Assembly (NCBI GenBank): GCA_016179765.1
Contig: JACPCL010000040.1
Location: 1 to 44,042, forward strand
Reading direction: 5' to 3'
Origin: Chloroflexota bacterium
GTDB taxonomy: Bacteria > Chloroflexota > Dehalococcoidia > Lucifugimonadales > JACPCL1
DNA: 44,042 bases
The notes under the pieces are model-generated. The model worked only from the letters and a program-made list of their open reading frames with translations. It was not told the origin of the DNA and made no database searches. A program made the position numbers and the translations under genes. Numbering within the stretch: position 1 is the first letter of the stretch; every line of letters starts with the position of its first letter. Shown in pieces: positions 21,913 to 30,653 of this stretch.

Positions 21913-24303
21913 ATGAGCGTCAGGAAGTACCTCCTCCCCCTCTTCGTGGCATGGTTGCTGCTAGCCCTGCTGCCTTTGGCGGCAGCCCAGGCCGGCGAGG
22001 GGGAAGGCGGAGGCGATATAGGCCAGGTGAAGCCAGGCGAGCTGGCGTCACCGACAAAGGCGTTCAGCAAGATGCTTTCTGGCCGCAACTGGCTCATCGT
22101 CAGCGGCCTTGATCCCGTTTTGGGCATAGGGTTGGGCGACGTGAAGGAGGCTCCGCAAGGCTCTGGCAGCGGCTCCCCTGCGCAACAGGGCGGCGGCGGC
22201 GCAGCCCTGGTCCCGTACCGCGACCCTTCCGCCAAGTTCAGCCGCAACGTGCTTATCCCTTCGGACTTCTCTTCGTCCCCATTTCAAACGGAGCCAAGTA
22301 TCGCCGTGGACCCCAGAGACCCCGACCACATCCTGGTGGGGCTGATTGACTACAACTTCCCCAACATGGTCACCTACTCCACCATAGACGGCGGCGTCAC
22401 CTGGGAGGGGCCGCACCTGGCGCGCTACCCGCGCAAAGACCTGGCCTCCGCGGGCGACCCCATCGTCGCCTTTGACCGCCAGGGCAACGCCTACTATGCC
22501 TTTATCTCCCTGGACATAAGGGAGTTCTCGGTGTGCAATATCGCCAGCGCCGCCGTCGTCTCGGCCATCTCCGTGGCACGCTCCACCGATGGCGGCATCA
22601 CCTGGGGGGACGCTATCCAGGCCAGCCATAGCGAGGTGCAGTCCACACCTATTAACTGCAATGCGGACCGTCCGAGGGGGCAGATTGGCTTTGAGTTCCT
22701 GGACAAGCCATGGATGGCCCTTGGCCCCAACCCCAAAGACCCTTCCAAGGAGATCATCTACGTTGCCTATACCAAGTTTATTGACACCGAAAGGATTTTC
22801 TGGGTGGACGAGCTTCCCTTTCTGGGCGCCCCTTCCCTGGAGACGGTGATAGAGCTGGTGCGCTCCACCGATGGCGGCGTGACCTGGAGCGACCCGGTGG
22901 AGATCAGCCCCCGCGCCCAGTACACCATCCTGTTCAATCCTATCGGTGTTGCACCTGCCGGTGGCCCTGACGGTGATACGCCCGTGCAGGCCCCCGAAGG
23001 GCAGCAGAGCGCCGAAGGACTCGTCCGCCAGATTGTGCAAGGGCCCGACGTAGCGGTTGCCGCCGACGGCACGGTGTACGTGGCCTGGGTGGACACGACG
23101 GCAGACGACTCTTTTGAGGGCAACGCAGAAATCTACGTCCGCCGCTCCGATGACGGCGGCGTCACCTTCCAGAACCGCCGTCTGGTCAGCACCTTCCCGG
23201 AGCTGAAGTTCCGCTCCCGCACCAACGCCTTCCGCTCCTGGGCCGCCATGTTTCCCAAGCTGGCCGTAGGGCCGGAGAGCAACGTTTACGTGGTCTGGGT
23301 TGGACTACCCACGGACGACCCGGAGGATGACGGCGACGTGTACGTGGCCGCCTCCAGCAACAAAGGTCAGACCTGGGGTCGCCGCCTGCGCATCAACGAC
23401 GACCAGGGCAGCGCCTTCCAGTTCTTCCCAGAGGTGTCGGCTGACCCCAAGGGAAACCTCCACGTCATGTGGGGCGACTTCCGCGACGATGCCAAAGGGG
23501 TGAGCTACCACATCTACTACGCCACCTCCCAGGACCAGGGCAAGACCTGGAGCCTCAACAGCCGCGTGACGGACTTCCCCACGAATCCGAACCGCGCCTT
23601 CCCCGGGGGACGGTTCATCGGCGACTACTTTGGCATTGAGGCTACCAATGACGATGTGTACATGGTGTGGGCCGATGGCCGTCTGGGAGAGTTTGGCCCC
23701 ACCAACCAGAAGATAGCCTTTGCCCGCAAGCGCCTCATGCCTTCCCCTTCGGTCTTCATCTCGCCGCCCTCGGGCCCAGCGGGCAAGGACATCGTGGTCC
23801 AGGGGTTCAACTTCCAGCCCCGGCGGGACATCTTTGTGGAGGTGGCAGGCGTCATCGTCTCCACGGCGCGCACCCAGGAGGATGGACGCTTCTCCACGCA
23901 GATCTTCGTGCCCATATCGGGACGGGGCGCCCACACGGTGCGGGTGATTGAGGAGTCTGGCAACGTGGCCTCCACCTCCTTCTTCATGGACTTTGGCTTT
24001 GACACCATCAAAGAGGCCACCACCAAGCTGGACCAGGTGTCCAAGCAGGTGGAGAGCCTTCAGGCTGGCGGCAAGGCACCGGATACCCTGACGGCGGATC
24101 TCCAGCAGGTCAGGGATGACCTGGCGGCCCTGAGGGCCGAGGGGGCGGGAGGCGCCTCCGCCGCGCTGGTCATCGGCCTGCTGGCTGCGGCGCTGCTGCC
24201 GGTCCTGGCCATGGGAGCTATCCTGCTGCTGGTGCTTCGCAGGCGCGTGGCCCCTCCGCCTGTCTCTGTTCGTCCAACGCGCTCCGGTGAACCGCTAGCG
24301 TAA
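21913..24303 (+). CDS. secreted, membrane-anchored BNR/Asp-box repeat protein (sialidase-like fold)
   Basis: A 796-residue exported protein. The start at 21913 (MSVRKYLLPLFVAWLLLALLPLAAAQA) gives a signal peptide; AGGAAGG lies upstream. At least six Asp-box motifs of the six-bladed sialidase propeller are visible (STDGGVTWEG, STDGGITWGD, STDGGVTWSD, SDDGGVTFQN, SSNKGQTWGR, SQDQGKTWSL). A later Ig-like/IPT domain (SPPSGPAGKDIVVQGFNFQP), a helical stretch (LDQVSKQVESL) and a C-terminal membrane helix (ALVIGLLAAALLPVLAMGAILLLVL) with an Arg-rich tail follow. It may be a glycosidase or only a binding propeller; I did not find the sialidase Arg triad with confidence. The solute-binding protein gene follows one base later, so it is the first gene of an ABC transporter operon. 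Confidence 0.82.
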   Translation: MSVRKYLLPLFVAWLLLALLPLAAAQAGEGEGGGDIGQVKPGELASPTKAFSKMLSGRNWLIVSGLDPVLGIGLGDVKEAPQGSGSGSPAQQGGGGAALVPYRDPSAKFSRNVLIPSDFSSSPFQTEPSIAVDPRDPDHILVGLIDYNFPNMVTYSTIDGGVTWEGPHLARYPRKDLASAGDPIVAFDRQGNAYYAFISLDIREFSVCNIASAAVVSAISVARSTDGGITWGDAIQASHSEVQSTPINCNADRPRGQIGFEFLDKPWMALGPNPKDPSKEIIYVAYTKFIDTERIFWVDELPFLGAPSLETVIELVRSTDGGVTWSDPVEISPRAQYTILFNPIGVAPAGGPDGDTPVQAPEGQQSAEGLVRQIVQGPDVAVAADGTVYVAWVDTTADDSFEGNAEIYVRRSDDGGVTFQNRRLVSTFPELKFRSRTNAFRSWAAMFPKLAVGPESNVYVVWVGLPTDDPEDDGDVYVAASSNKGQTWGRRLRINDDQGSAFQFFPEVSADPKGNLHVMWGDFRDDAKGVSYHIYYATSQDQGKTWSLNSRVTDFPTNPNRAFPGGRFIGDYFGIEATNDDVYMVWADGRLGEFGPTNQKIAFARKRLMPSPSVFISPPSGPAGKDIVVQGFNFQPRRDIFVEVAGVIVSTARTQEDGRFSTQIFVPISGRGAHTVRVIEESGNVASTSFFMDFGFDTIKEATTKLDQVSKQVESLQAGGKAPDTLTADLQQVRDDLAALRAEGAGGASAALVIGLLAAALLPVLAMGAILLLVLRRRVAPPPVSVRPTRSGEPLA

Positions 24304-24304
24304 G

Positions 24305-26812
24305 ATGATGAGCATGTCCATGAGCAACCGTACCAGGCTTATCGCACTGCTGCTGTTCCTGATGGCTGGCCTCCTTGCGGCTCCTGCCTTCTTGTCCGCC
24401 GCCGACTACGCGCCACCCCACCAGAAGCCGGGCCCGGCCACGGACCGCATCCGCTTTCAGTCCTTCAACGTAGACCTGGCGGGAGAATCGCTGAAGGCGG
24501 GCAGCATGGACATGTACTTCTTCAGCCTGAAGACGGAGGAAGCGCGCCGGCTGCGGGGCACGCCCGGCATTACTATGTACCAGGCGCCGGCCACCTCCAT
24601 CTCCCTGTTGCTGAATCCCGCTCCCGCGCCCCAGGGGGAGCTGAATCCCTTTTCCATTAAAGAGGTGCGTTTTGCCCTGCAGTATGCCGTTAACCGGGGG
24701 TTCATCACCCAGGAGATATACAAGGGGCTGGCGGAGCAGATGGTGGCCCAGGTGGGCCCCTTTGACTACGACTACCTGACCGTCTACGACCAGTTGAAAC
24801 AGGAGGGCATCTCCTACGACCCGGACCTGGCCCGCCAGATGATTACGGCAGCCATGAGCAGGGAGGGCGCTACCCTGAAGGATGGCAAGTGGCAGTTTGG
24901 GGGCAGGCCCATCCAGCTCAAGTTCATCATCCGCGTGGAGGACGAGCGACGGGACGTGGGCGATCTGCTTCGGGCGCAGCTAGAAGAGCTGGGTTTCTCC
25001 GTTGCTCCCAGCTATAAGGACTTCGCTCCGGCGGTACTGACGGTGTACGGCTCGGACCCGCAGCTCTTTGAGTGGCACCTGTACACCGAAGGGTGGGGTA
25101 GGGGCGCCGCGGAGCGGTACGACTTTGGCACCATCAACAGCATGACCGCCCCCTGGCTGGGCAACATGCCCGGCTGGCAGGAGAGCGGCTTCTGGCAATA
25201 CCAGAACGAGGATTTGGACCGGCTGGGCAAACGCCTCTTCCAGGGGGCCTTCAAAGACCAGGTGGAGCGGGACCAGATCTATGGAGAGATGACACGGCTT
25301 GGCCTCCAAGAGTCGGTCCGTCTGTGGCTGGCTACCATCGTCAACAGCCTGCCGGCGTCGGACAAGGTGCAGGGGGTAACCCAGGACATCGCGGCTGGCC
25401 CCAAGTCTATCTGGACGCTGCGCGAGGCCTACATCTCCGGCAAGGATACTTTGACCGTCGGCCACCGGTGGGTATGGACGGAGCGCACCACCTGGAACCC
25501 GGTGGGCGGCTTTGGCGACGTGTACAGCAACGACATCTGGCAAAACCTGCACGACCCGCCCCTATGGCGCGACCCTTTCACCGGAGTACCGGTGCCGTTC
25601 AGAGCCAGCTACGAGGTGACGACGGCTGGCCCGGAGGGCAAGTTGGATGTTCCGCAGGACGCCTTCCGGTGGGACGCCAGGGAGAAGGGCTTCGTCTCCG
25701 TGGGCGGCGGCGTGCGGGCCACCAGCAAGGTGGTGTACGACTACTCCAAGTTCTTCGGCTCCAAGTGGCACCACGGCCAGCCCATCACCATGGCAGATGT
25801 GGTCTACAGCATCTATCAGGGCTTTGATCTGGCCTACAACGAGGATAAGGCTAAGATTGAGACGGCCATCGCCGTCACCAGCCGCCCCTTCCTGGAGACG
25901 GTGAAGGGCTTCCGCATCCTGGACGACAATCGGATAGAGGTGTACGTGGACTACTGGCACTTCGTGGAGGCGTACATTGCGGAGTACGCCAGCCCTTCCG
26001 GCATCGTCATGCCCTGGGAGTTGCTGGCGGCCATGGACAAGCTGGTCTTTGAGGACCGCCGCGCCGCCTACAGCGACACCGCCGCTCAGCGGTACAACGT
26101 GGCCTGGATCAGCCTGGTGATGCCCAACGACAGCGTCCGGGTCCGCCGCGCCCTGATAGAGATGCGGGACAAAAGCCTCTATCCTGACAAGGTGTTCAAG
26201 GTGGGCGGCAGGACGCTGGTCACACCGGAGCAGGCCAAGGCCCGCTACGACGCTGCCATCCAGTGGATCAGCCAGCGGGGTATGGCCGTCATCAGTAATG
26301 GCCCATACGTGCTGGCTCGTTACGATCCGCCCGCCCAGTTTGCGGAGCTTGAGGCCTACCGCGACCCGACCTACCCCTTCAAGCCTGGCGACTGGTACAA
26401 GGGCAGCTCCACCGCCATCGCCTTTGAGAGCGTGCAGACGGGAGAGGTCAAGGCCGGCTCCCCCGCGACGGTGGGCGTGAAGGTGCAAGGGCCAGGAGAG
26501 ACCAGGGTGCGCTACCTGCTGGTGGACCAGGTGACGGGCAAAGCGGTGGCATCGGGGGATGCCCAGCCCGCAGGCGCGGGCCAGTTCAGGGTTGAGCTCT
26601 CCGCCCAGGACACCGGGCGGCTGGCGTTGGGGCCGCACCAGCTCTTTCTGGTGGCCTCCAGCGACCAGGTCTCCTCCCTGGCGGAGCGCCGCGTTGACCT
26701 GAGAGCAGGGGCGCAGCCGCAAGCCACCACCACCGGCGCGCCGGTGGCTACGCCTACGCCCGCCAAGAAGGGCGGCTTCTCCTGCGCCGGCCCGTCGCTA
26801 CCGCGGCGGTAG
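24305..26812 (+). CDS. family 5 solute-binding protein with permuted domain order
   Basis: An 835-residue exported protein with a signal peptide (LIALLLFLMAGLLAAPAFLSAA) but no lipobox. Typical SBP_bac_5 motifs are present in unusual order. The block normally found in the second half (FSIKEVRFALQYAVNRGFI) comes near residue 120, while the normally early block (WNPVGGFGDVYSNDIWQNLHDP .. KWHHGQPITMADVVYSIYQG) comes near residues 395-510, followed by another late-type block (PNDSVRVRRALIEMRDKSLYP). This looks like a circular permutation or a fused one-and-a-half copy. The tail has an Ig-like segment and a Thr/Pro linker ending SCAGPSLPRR. Four ATGs lie in the first 16 codons; 24305 is one base after the previous stop. 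It should deliver solute to the permeases at 27048-29688. Confidence 0.82.
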   Translation: MMSMSMSNRTRLIALLLFLMAGLLAAPAFLSAADYAPPHQKPGPATDRIRFQSFNVDLAGESLKAGSMDMYFFSLKTEEARRLRGTPGITMYQAPATSISLLLNPAPAPQGELNPFSIKEVRFALQYAVNRGFITQEIYKGLAEQMVAQVGPFDYDYLTVYDQLKQEGISYDPDLARQMITAAMSREGATLKDGKWQFGGRPIQLKFIIRVEDERRDVGDLLRAQLEELGFSVAPSYKDFAPAVLTVYGSDPQLFEWHLYTEGWGRGAAERYDFGTINSMTAPWLGNMPGWQESGFWQYQNEDLDRLGKRLFQGAFKDQVERDQIYGEMTRLGLQESVRLWLATIVNSLPASDKVQGVTQDIAAGPKSIWTLREAYISGKDTLTVGHRWVWTERTTWNPVGGFGDVYSNDIWQNLHDPPLWRDPFTGVPVPFRASYEVTTAGPEGKLDVPQDAFRWDAREKGFVSVGGGVRATSKVVYDYSKFFGSKWHHGQPITMADVVYSIYQGFDLAYNEDKAKIETAIAVTSRPFLETVKGFRILDDNRIEVYVDYWHFVEAYIAEYASPSGIVMPWELLAAMDKLVFEDRRAAYSDTAAQRYNVAWISLVMPNDSVRVRRALIEMRDKSLYPDKVFKVGGRTLVTPEQAKARYDAAIQWISQRGMAVISNGPYVLARYDPPAQFAELEAYRDPTYPFKPGDWYKGSSTAIAFESVQTGEVKAGSPATVGVKVQGPGETRVRYLLVDQVTGKAVASGDAQPAGAGQFRVELSAQDTGRLALGPHQLFLVASSDQVSSLAERRVDLRAGAQPQATTTGAPVATPTPAKKGGFSCAGPSLPRR

Positions 26813-26872
26813 TGTGGAAATGGCTGCTTTCCACTTGTGCTCCTGGGGGAGCGCACCCCGTCCATAGAATCT

Positions 26873-26913
26873 GTACGGAATCTGCGCCGCCTTGGGCGGC
26901 GCAGATTCCGTAC
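26873..26913. repeat. long perfect hairpin, 19-bp stem
   Basis: GTACGGAATCTGCGCCGCC, loop TTG, and the exact complement (26895-26913). It lies 60 bases after the solute-binding protein stop, inside the transporter operon. A T-rich stretch (TTCTTTCTCTTTC) follows, so it could act as a partial terminator that lowers permease expression. Confidence 0.75.
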
Positions 26914-26920
26914 CTTCTTT

Positions 26921-26957
26921 CTCTTTCAAGAAGGCTCCAGAGGAGCCTTCCTCTCCA
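26921..26957. repeat. palindromic TTTCAAG-element
   Basis: CTCTTTCAAGAAGGCTCC, AGA, GGAGCCTTCCTCTCC. Same family as the in-frame copies in xerC (7337) and alaS (37030). The rest of the 26813-27047 spacer holds no gene. Confidence 0.8.
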
Positions 26958-27047
26958 TCTTGGCTGGGGAGGGGACGTTGGCTTGCCACTGAATTTCATC
27001 CCACCCAAAAGGGTGAGGTGGACAGCAGTTAGAGGTACAATCATCCC

Positions 27048-28103
27048 ATGTCGCTTGTGTGGACGTTAGCCATCCGCGGCCTCACCCTGCTGGGGGTGCT
27101 GGTGGTCGTCCTGGTGCTGCTGGTGGTGGCCCTGGGCGCCACCGGCTTCTCCGACAAGATGCTTAAAGCCATCGTCGGCGAAGAGGTGCGGGGCATCCGC
27201 ACGGGCCTGGCCCAGAGCATCCGTGACCCGGACCAGCTAGAGGCAACCCTGGCGGCGCGCCGAAAAGACCTGGAGCGCTTCTACGGCTTGGAGCGCCCCT
27301 GGTACAGTCGCTTGTCAGGCATGGTGCTGCGGGTCGTGACGCTGGACCTGGGCGAGGCGCGGACGCTGCGCAGCTTTGAGGGCAGCAACAAGGTCACCGA
27401 CCTTGTCCTGGAGCGCCTGCCGTATACCCTTTTGCTCATCACCACGGCCACCGCCATCACCTCGGTACTGGGGCTGTGGATCGGCGTCAAGCTGGCCACC
27501 CGGGTCGGCAGCCTGACCGACCGCCTCTCCTCCTACCTGTCCGCTGTCTCCTACGCCGTGCCTGCGTGGTGGGCGGGCATTCTGCTGATCCTGCTGCTGG
27601 CCTTCCGCCTGCGCCTGTTGCCTGCGGGCGGCCTGTACAGCACCCCGCCGCCGGAGGAGGGGCTGGCCCGCTTCCTGGACCTCCTGTGGCATGCGGTGCT
27701 GCCCATCGCCACTCTGGTGCTGGTGTCCATTGGGGCGTGGACGTACACCGTGCGGACCATGGTGCTGAACACAGCCCAGGAGTTCTTTGTGACGGTGGCC
27801 CGGGCCAAGGGCCTGCCAGAGGGCCGGGTCATGGGACGCTACATCCTGCGGGTGGCGGCCCCGCCCATCGTGACGAACCTGGTGCTGGGCCTGGCAGGCT
27901 CCCTGGGAGGCGCCATTCTTACGGAGACGGTGTTCAACTGGCCTGGCATGGGACGCCTGTACTACGATGCCATCGTCACGGCGGACGAGAGCCTGGTGGT
28001 TGCCCTGACCTTTATGTTCACCCTGCTGTACGTGGCGTCCCGTTTCCTGCTGGAGGTGCTGTACGTGACCCTTGATCCGCGCATCAGGTACGGCCAGACG
28101 TGA
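27048..28103 (+). CDS. peptide-type ABC transporter permease, DppB/OppB-like
   Basis: A 351-residue inner-membrane permease with an N-terminal membrane helix (GLTLLGVLVVVLVLLVVALGATGF), an external loop of about 75 residues, and the BPD_transp_1 core. The EAA-type loop facing the ATPases is FVTVARAKGLPEGRVMGRYILRVAAPPIVTNLVLGLAGSLGGAILTETVFNWPGMGRLYYDAI. It pairs with the next permease to form the channel. The spacer of 235 bases after the binding protein contains a hairpin and a repeat. The ribosome site is weak. Substrate is unknown; the family carries di- and oligopeptides, nickel or sugars. Confidence 0.9.
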   Translation: MSLVWTLAIRGLTLLGVLVVVLVLLVVALGATGFSDKMLKAIVGEEVRGIRTGLAQSIRDPDQLEATLAARRKDLERFYGLERPWYSRLSGMVLRVVTLDLGEARTLRSFEGSNKVTDLVLERLPYTLLLITTATAITSVLGLWIGVKLATRVGSLTDRLSSYLSAVSYAVPAWWAGILLILLLAFRLRLLPAGGLYSTPPPEEGLARFLDLLWHAVLPIATLVLVSIGAWTYTVRTMVLNTAQEFFVTVARAKGLPEGRVMGRYILRVAAPPIVTNLVLGLAGSLGGAILTETVFNWPGMGRLYYDAIVTADESLVVALTFMFTLLYVASRFLLEVLYVTLDPRIRYGQT

Positions 28104-28122
28104 ATCCATCCCAAAAACCCTC

Positions 28123-28248
28123 ACCCCCTCTTTCCCCCTCTCCCGCTCTAGGCGGGAGAGGGGGAAGTAATACCCTAGGGGATACCCCCAGCCTCCCACC
28201 AGAGGGGATATTCCCCTCTGGGCTTCACTTTTGGCATTATTTTGGGAT
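28123..28248. repeat. spacer repeats between the permeases
   Basis: A CCCCCTCTCCCGC..GCGGGAGAGGGGG hairpin (28133-28166), then CAGAGGGGATATTCCCCTCTG (about 28199-28220) and a GGGGATACCCCC unit. On the minus strand the order of blocks resembles the MITE-like family, but the terminal repeats are not recognisable. Confidence 0.55.
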
Positions 28249-28254
28249 AAGACC

Positions 28255-29688
28255 ATGAATCCGCGGGACATTGCCAGGGTCGTGCTGTCCACCGGCTCGG
28301 GCAGGGTAGGGGCCGTCTTTCTGGCAGCGCTGGCGCTGGTCTCCCTCTTTGTGCTGGTGCGCTTCCCCCTGGACTTCGGCTCCACGCGGTGGAACAACCC
28401 AGCCGTGTGGGCGGATAACCCCAAGGCCGCGGCCCCGGCCTGGACCCGGCTCTGGGCAGGGGATGGGGCGGTTGGCCATGCGGTTTTTGAGGCGGCCCAG
28501 CCCTCAACCCGAGGGCTCCTGGGGGAGGGAGAGCAGCGAGACTACGTCTTTACCTACGATTACACTGGCGGCAAGCTCCCTACGTTTATGGCCCTGGCCG
28601 TCTCCGACGTGCGCTTCACATCACGCCCGCCGGTGTTGACGCTTGCAGTGCGGCGGCCCGATGGCAGGGTGCTGACCCTGTCCCAGACGGTGGTTCGCGG
28701 CCCCCGACCTGGCGAGCCGCCGCCCTACCTGCGCCACCAGGACGCCCCCCTGCGCATCAGCCTTTCCGGCGATCCTGAGGCCTTGGCCAGCGTGAAGGAG
28801 TTCCTTGCCCAGGAGTACCGCGTCAATCTGGCTGCCGAGGCGCTGCAAGGGAAGGTCGCCGATGCGGTCTTCGGCGCGCCGTCAGAAGGCAGCCCCGGCC
28901 AGTTCCAGCCCCTGCCCGGCGTCTACGTGTTCACCCTGCAAGAGGTGGCAGGCTCGCCCTCCGACGCCACCGGCAGCGTCAAGCTGGTGCTGGGCGGCTC
29001 GGTGTACGGCGTCATGGGCACCGACGCCCTGGGCCGCGACCTGGCCCTGGGCCTGCTTTTCGGCTTCCCGGTGGCTCTGGCAATAGGCATCGCCACCTCC
29101 CTGTTCGCGACGGCTATTGGCGCGGCGCTGGGCATCCTCAGCGGCTACCTGGCGGGCAAGACCGACCTGGCTATCCAGCGCCTCTCCGATATCTGGAGCA
29201 ACGTGCCCCTCCTACCTATCCTCATCTTCCTCATCTTTATCCTGGGCCAAAAGCTGTGGCTGGTGGTAGTGATAATGATATTGTTTGGCTGGCCGGGGCT
29301 GACCATTGTCGTGCGTTCCATGGTGCTACAGATACGCTCCGGGCAGCTTGTGGAGGCGACCCAGGCACTTGGAGCCTCCAAGGGCCGCATCATGTTTCGC
29401 CATTTGCTGTTTCAGATAGCTCCCTTCCTGTTTGCCCAGATGATTTTCTTCACGCCAGGCGCCATTCTTGCCGAGGCGGGCCTCAGCTTCCTGGGCCTGG
29501 GCGACCCATCCATCCCCACCTGGGGGCAGATCCTGGAGAGCGGCTTCCGCACCGGTGCGGTGTACGTAGGCTACTGGTGGTGGGTGCTCCCTCCAGGTCT
29601 GCTCATTGTGGCCACGGCCATGACCTTTGTGCTGCTGACCCTGGGGCTGGAGCCGGTGGTGAACCCGAGACTGAGGGAGAATCGGTGA
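28255..29688 (+). CDS. peptide-type ABC transporter permease, DppC/OppC-like, with large external insert
   Basis: A 477-residue permease, much longer than the usual 280-320. After the first membrane helix (VGAVFLAALALVSLFVLVRF) comes about 210 residues of soluble sequence before the core begins (DALGRDLALGLLFGFPVALAIGIATSLF). The core has the expected segments and the EAA-type loop LVEATQALGASKGRIMFRHLLFQIAPFLFAQMIFFTPGAILAEAGLSFLGLG. The insert should face outward, perhaps meeting the unusual binding protein. Start ATG at 28255 (MNPRDIARVVL) is chosen over one at 28231. The stop overlaps the next start by four bases (GTGA). Confidence 0.9.
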   Translation: MNPRDIARVVLSTGSGRVGAVFLAALALVSLFVLVRFPLDFGSTRWNNPAVWADNPKAAAPAWTRLWAGDGAVGHAVFEAAQPSTRGLLGEGEQRDYVFTYDYTGGKLPTFMALAVSDVRFTSRPPVLTLAVRRPDGRVLTLSQTVVRGPRPGEPPPYLRHQDAPLRISLSGDPEALASVKEFLAQEYRVNLAAEALQGKVADAVFGAPSEGSPGQFQPLPGVYVFTLQEVAGSPSDATGSVKLVLGGSVYGVMGTDALGRDLALGLLFGFPVALAIGIATSLFATAIGAALGILSGYLAGKTDLAIQRLSDIWSNVPLLPILIFLIFILGQKLWLVVVIMILFGWPGLTIVVRSMVLQIRSGQLVEATQALGASKGRIMFRHLLFQIAPFLFAQMIFFTPGAILAEAGLSFLGLGDPSIPTWGQILESGFRTGAVYVGYWWWVLPPGLLIVATAMTFVLLTLGLEPVVNPRLRENR

Positions 29689-30653
29689 ATCAGCCTATCC
29701 TCTCCGTCAGCGACCTGCGGGTATCCTACCGCACCCAGGGCGGCCTGCTGCCTGCCCTGGATGGCGTCTCCTTTTCCCTGGCGCAGGGGGAGGCCCTGGG
29801 GCTGGTGGGGGAGTCCGGCGCGGGCAAGAGCAGCATGGCCCTGGCCCTCATGCGCCTGCTGCCCCGCAACGTTGGCTTGCTGGATGGCCGGGCCGAGCTG
29901 GAAGGCAGGGACCTCCTGGGCATGAGCGACGAGGCCTTCCGCCGCGACGTGCGCTGGCGCAAGATGGCGATGGTCTTCCAGGGGGCGCAGGAGGCCTTTA
30001 ACCCGGTGCTGCGCGTCGGCGACCAGATCGCCGAGCCCCTGCTTGTCCTGGGCGGCGCATCTAAGGGGGAGGCCAGGCGGGAGGCCGTGCGCCTGCTGGA
30101 GGTGGTGCGCCTGCCCGCCGAGGTGTACCAGCGCTACCCCCACGAGCTCAGCGGCGGCATGAAGCAGCGGGCGGTGATGGCCATGGCCCTGGTCCTCAAG
30201 CCGCAACTGCTTCTTCTGGACGAGCCGACCTCCGCACTGGACGTGACGGTGCAGGCCCAGATCATGGACCAGCTCAAGGAGCTGAAACGGGACATGGGGC
30301 TGTCTATCATCTTCATCACCCACGACGTCGCCATAGCCAGCGACCTGTGCGACAGGCTGGCTGTCATGTATGCCGGCAAGCTGGCTGAGGTTGGCCCAGC
30401 CGACGCGGTGCTGCTCAGGCCCCAACACCCGTACACGCGCCTGCTGCTGGCCAGCCTGCCGCGCCTGCACCAGGATGCGCCGCCCCAGTTCATCCCAGGC
30501 AGCCCTCCGGACCTACGCGCGCCCCCTAGCGGCTGCCGCTTCCACCCTCGGTGCCCCCAGGCCTTCGCGCGCTGCCCCCTGGAGGAGCCTGGGCTGATCC
30601 AGGTAGGCGAGGGCCACGATAGCAGGTGCTGGCTGGCGGAGGTGCGCCCGTGA
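29685..30653 (+). CDS. peptide ABC transporter ATP-binding protein, OppD/DppD-like
   Basis: A 322-residue ATPase starting at GTG 29685, which overlaps the permease stop. Walker A is [10 protein letters not shown]-loop in [12 protein letters not shown], signature [15 protein letters not shown], Walker [13 protein letters not shown] and the H-loop [14 protein letters not shown]. The C-terminal oligopeptide-ABC domain ends with [16 protein letters not shown], a Cys cluster that in this family can bind an iron-sulfur centre. It drives import together with the next ATPase. Confidence 0.94.
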   Translation: MNQPILSVSDLRVSYRTQGGLLPALDGVSFSLAQGEALGLVGESGAGKSSMALALMRLLPRNVGLLDGRAELEGRDLLGMSDEAFRRDVRWRKMAMVFQGAQEAFNPVLRVGDQIAEPLLVLGGASKGEARREAVRLLEVVRLPAEVYQRYPHELSGGMKQRAVMAMALVLKPQLLLLDEPTSALDVTVQAQIMDQLKELKRDMGLSIIFITHDVAIASDLCDRLAVMYAGKLAEVGPADAVLLRPQHPYTRLLLASLPRLHQDAPPQFIPGSPPDLRAPPSGCRFHPRCPQAFARCPLEEPGLIQVGEGHDSRCWLAEVRP

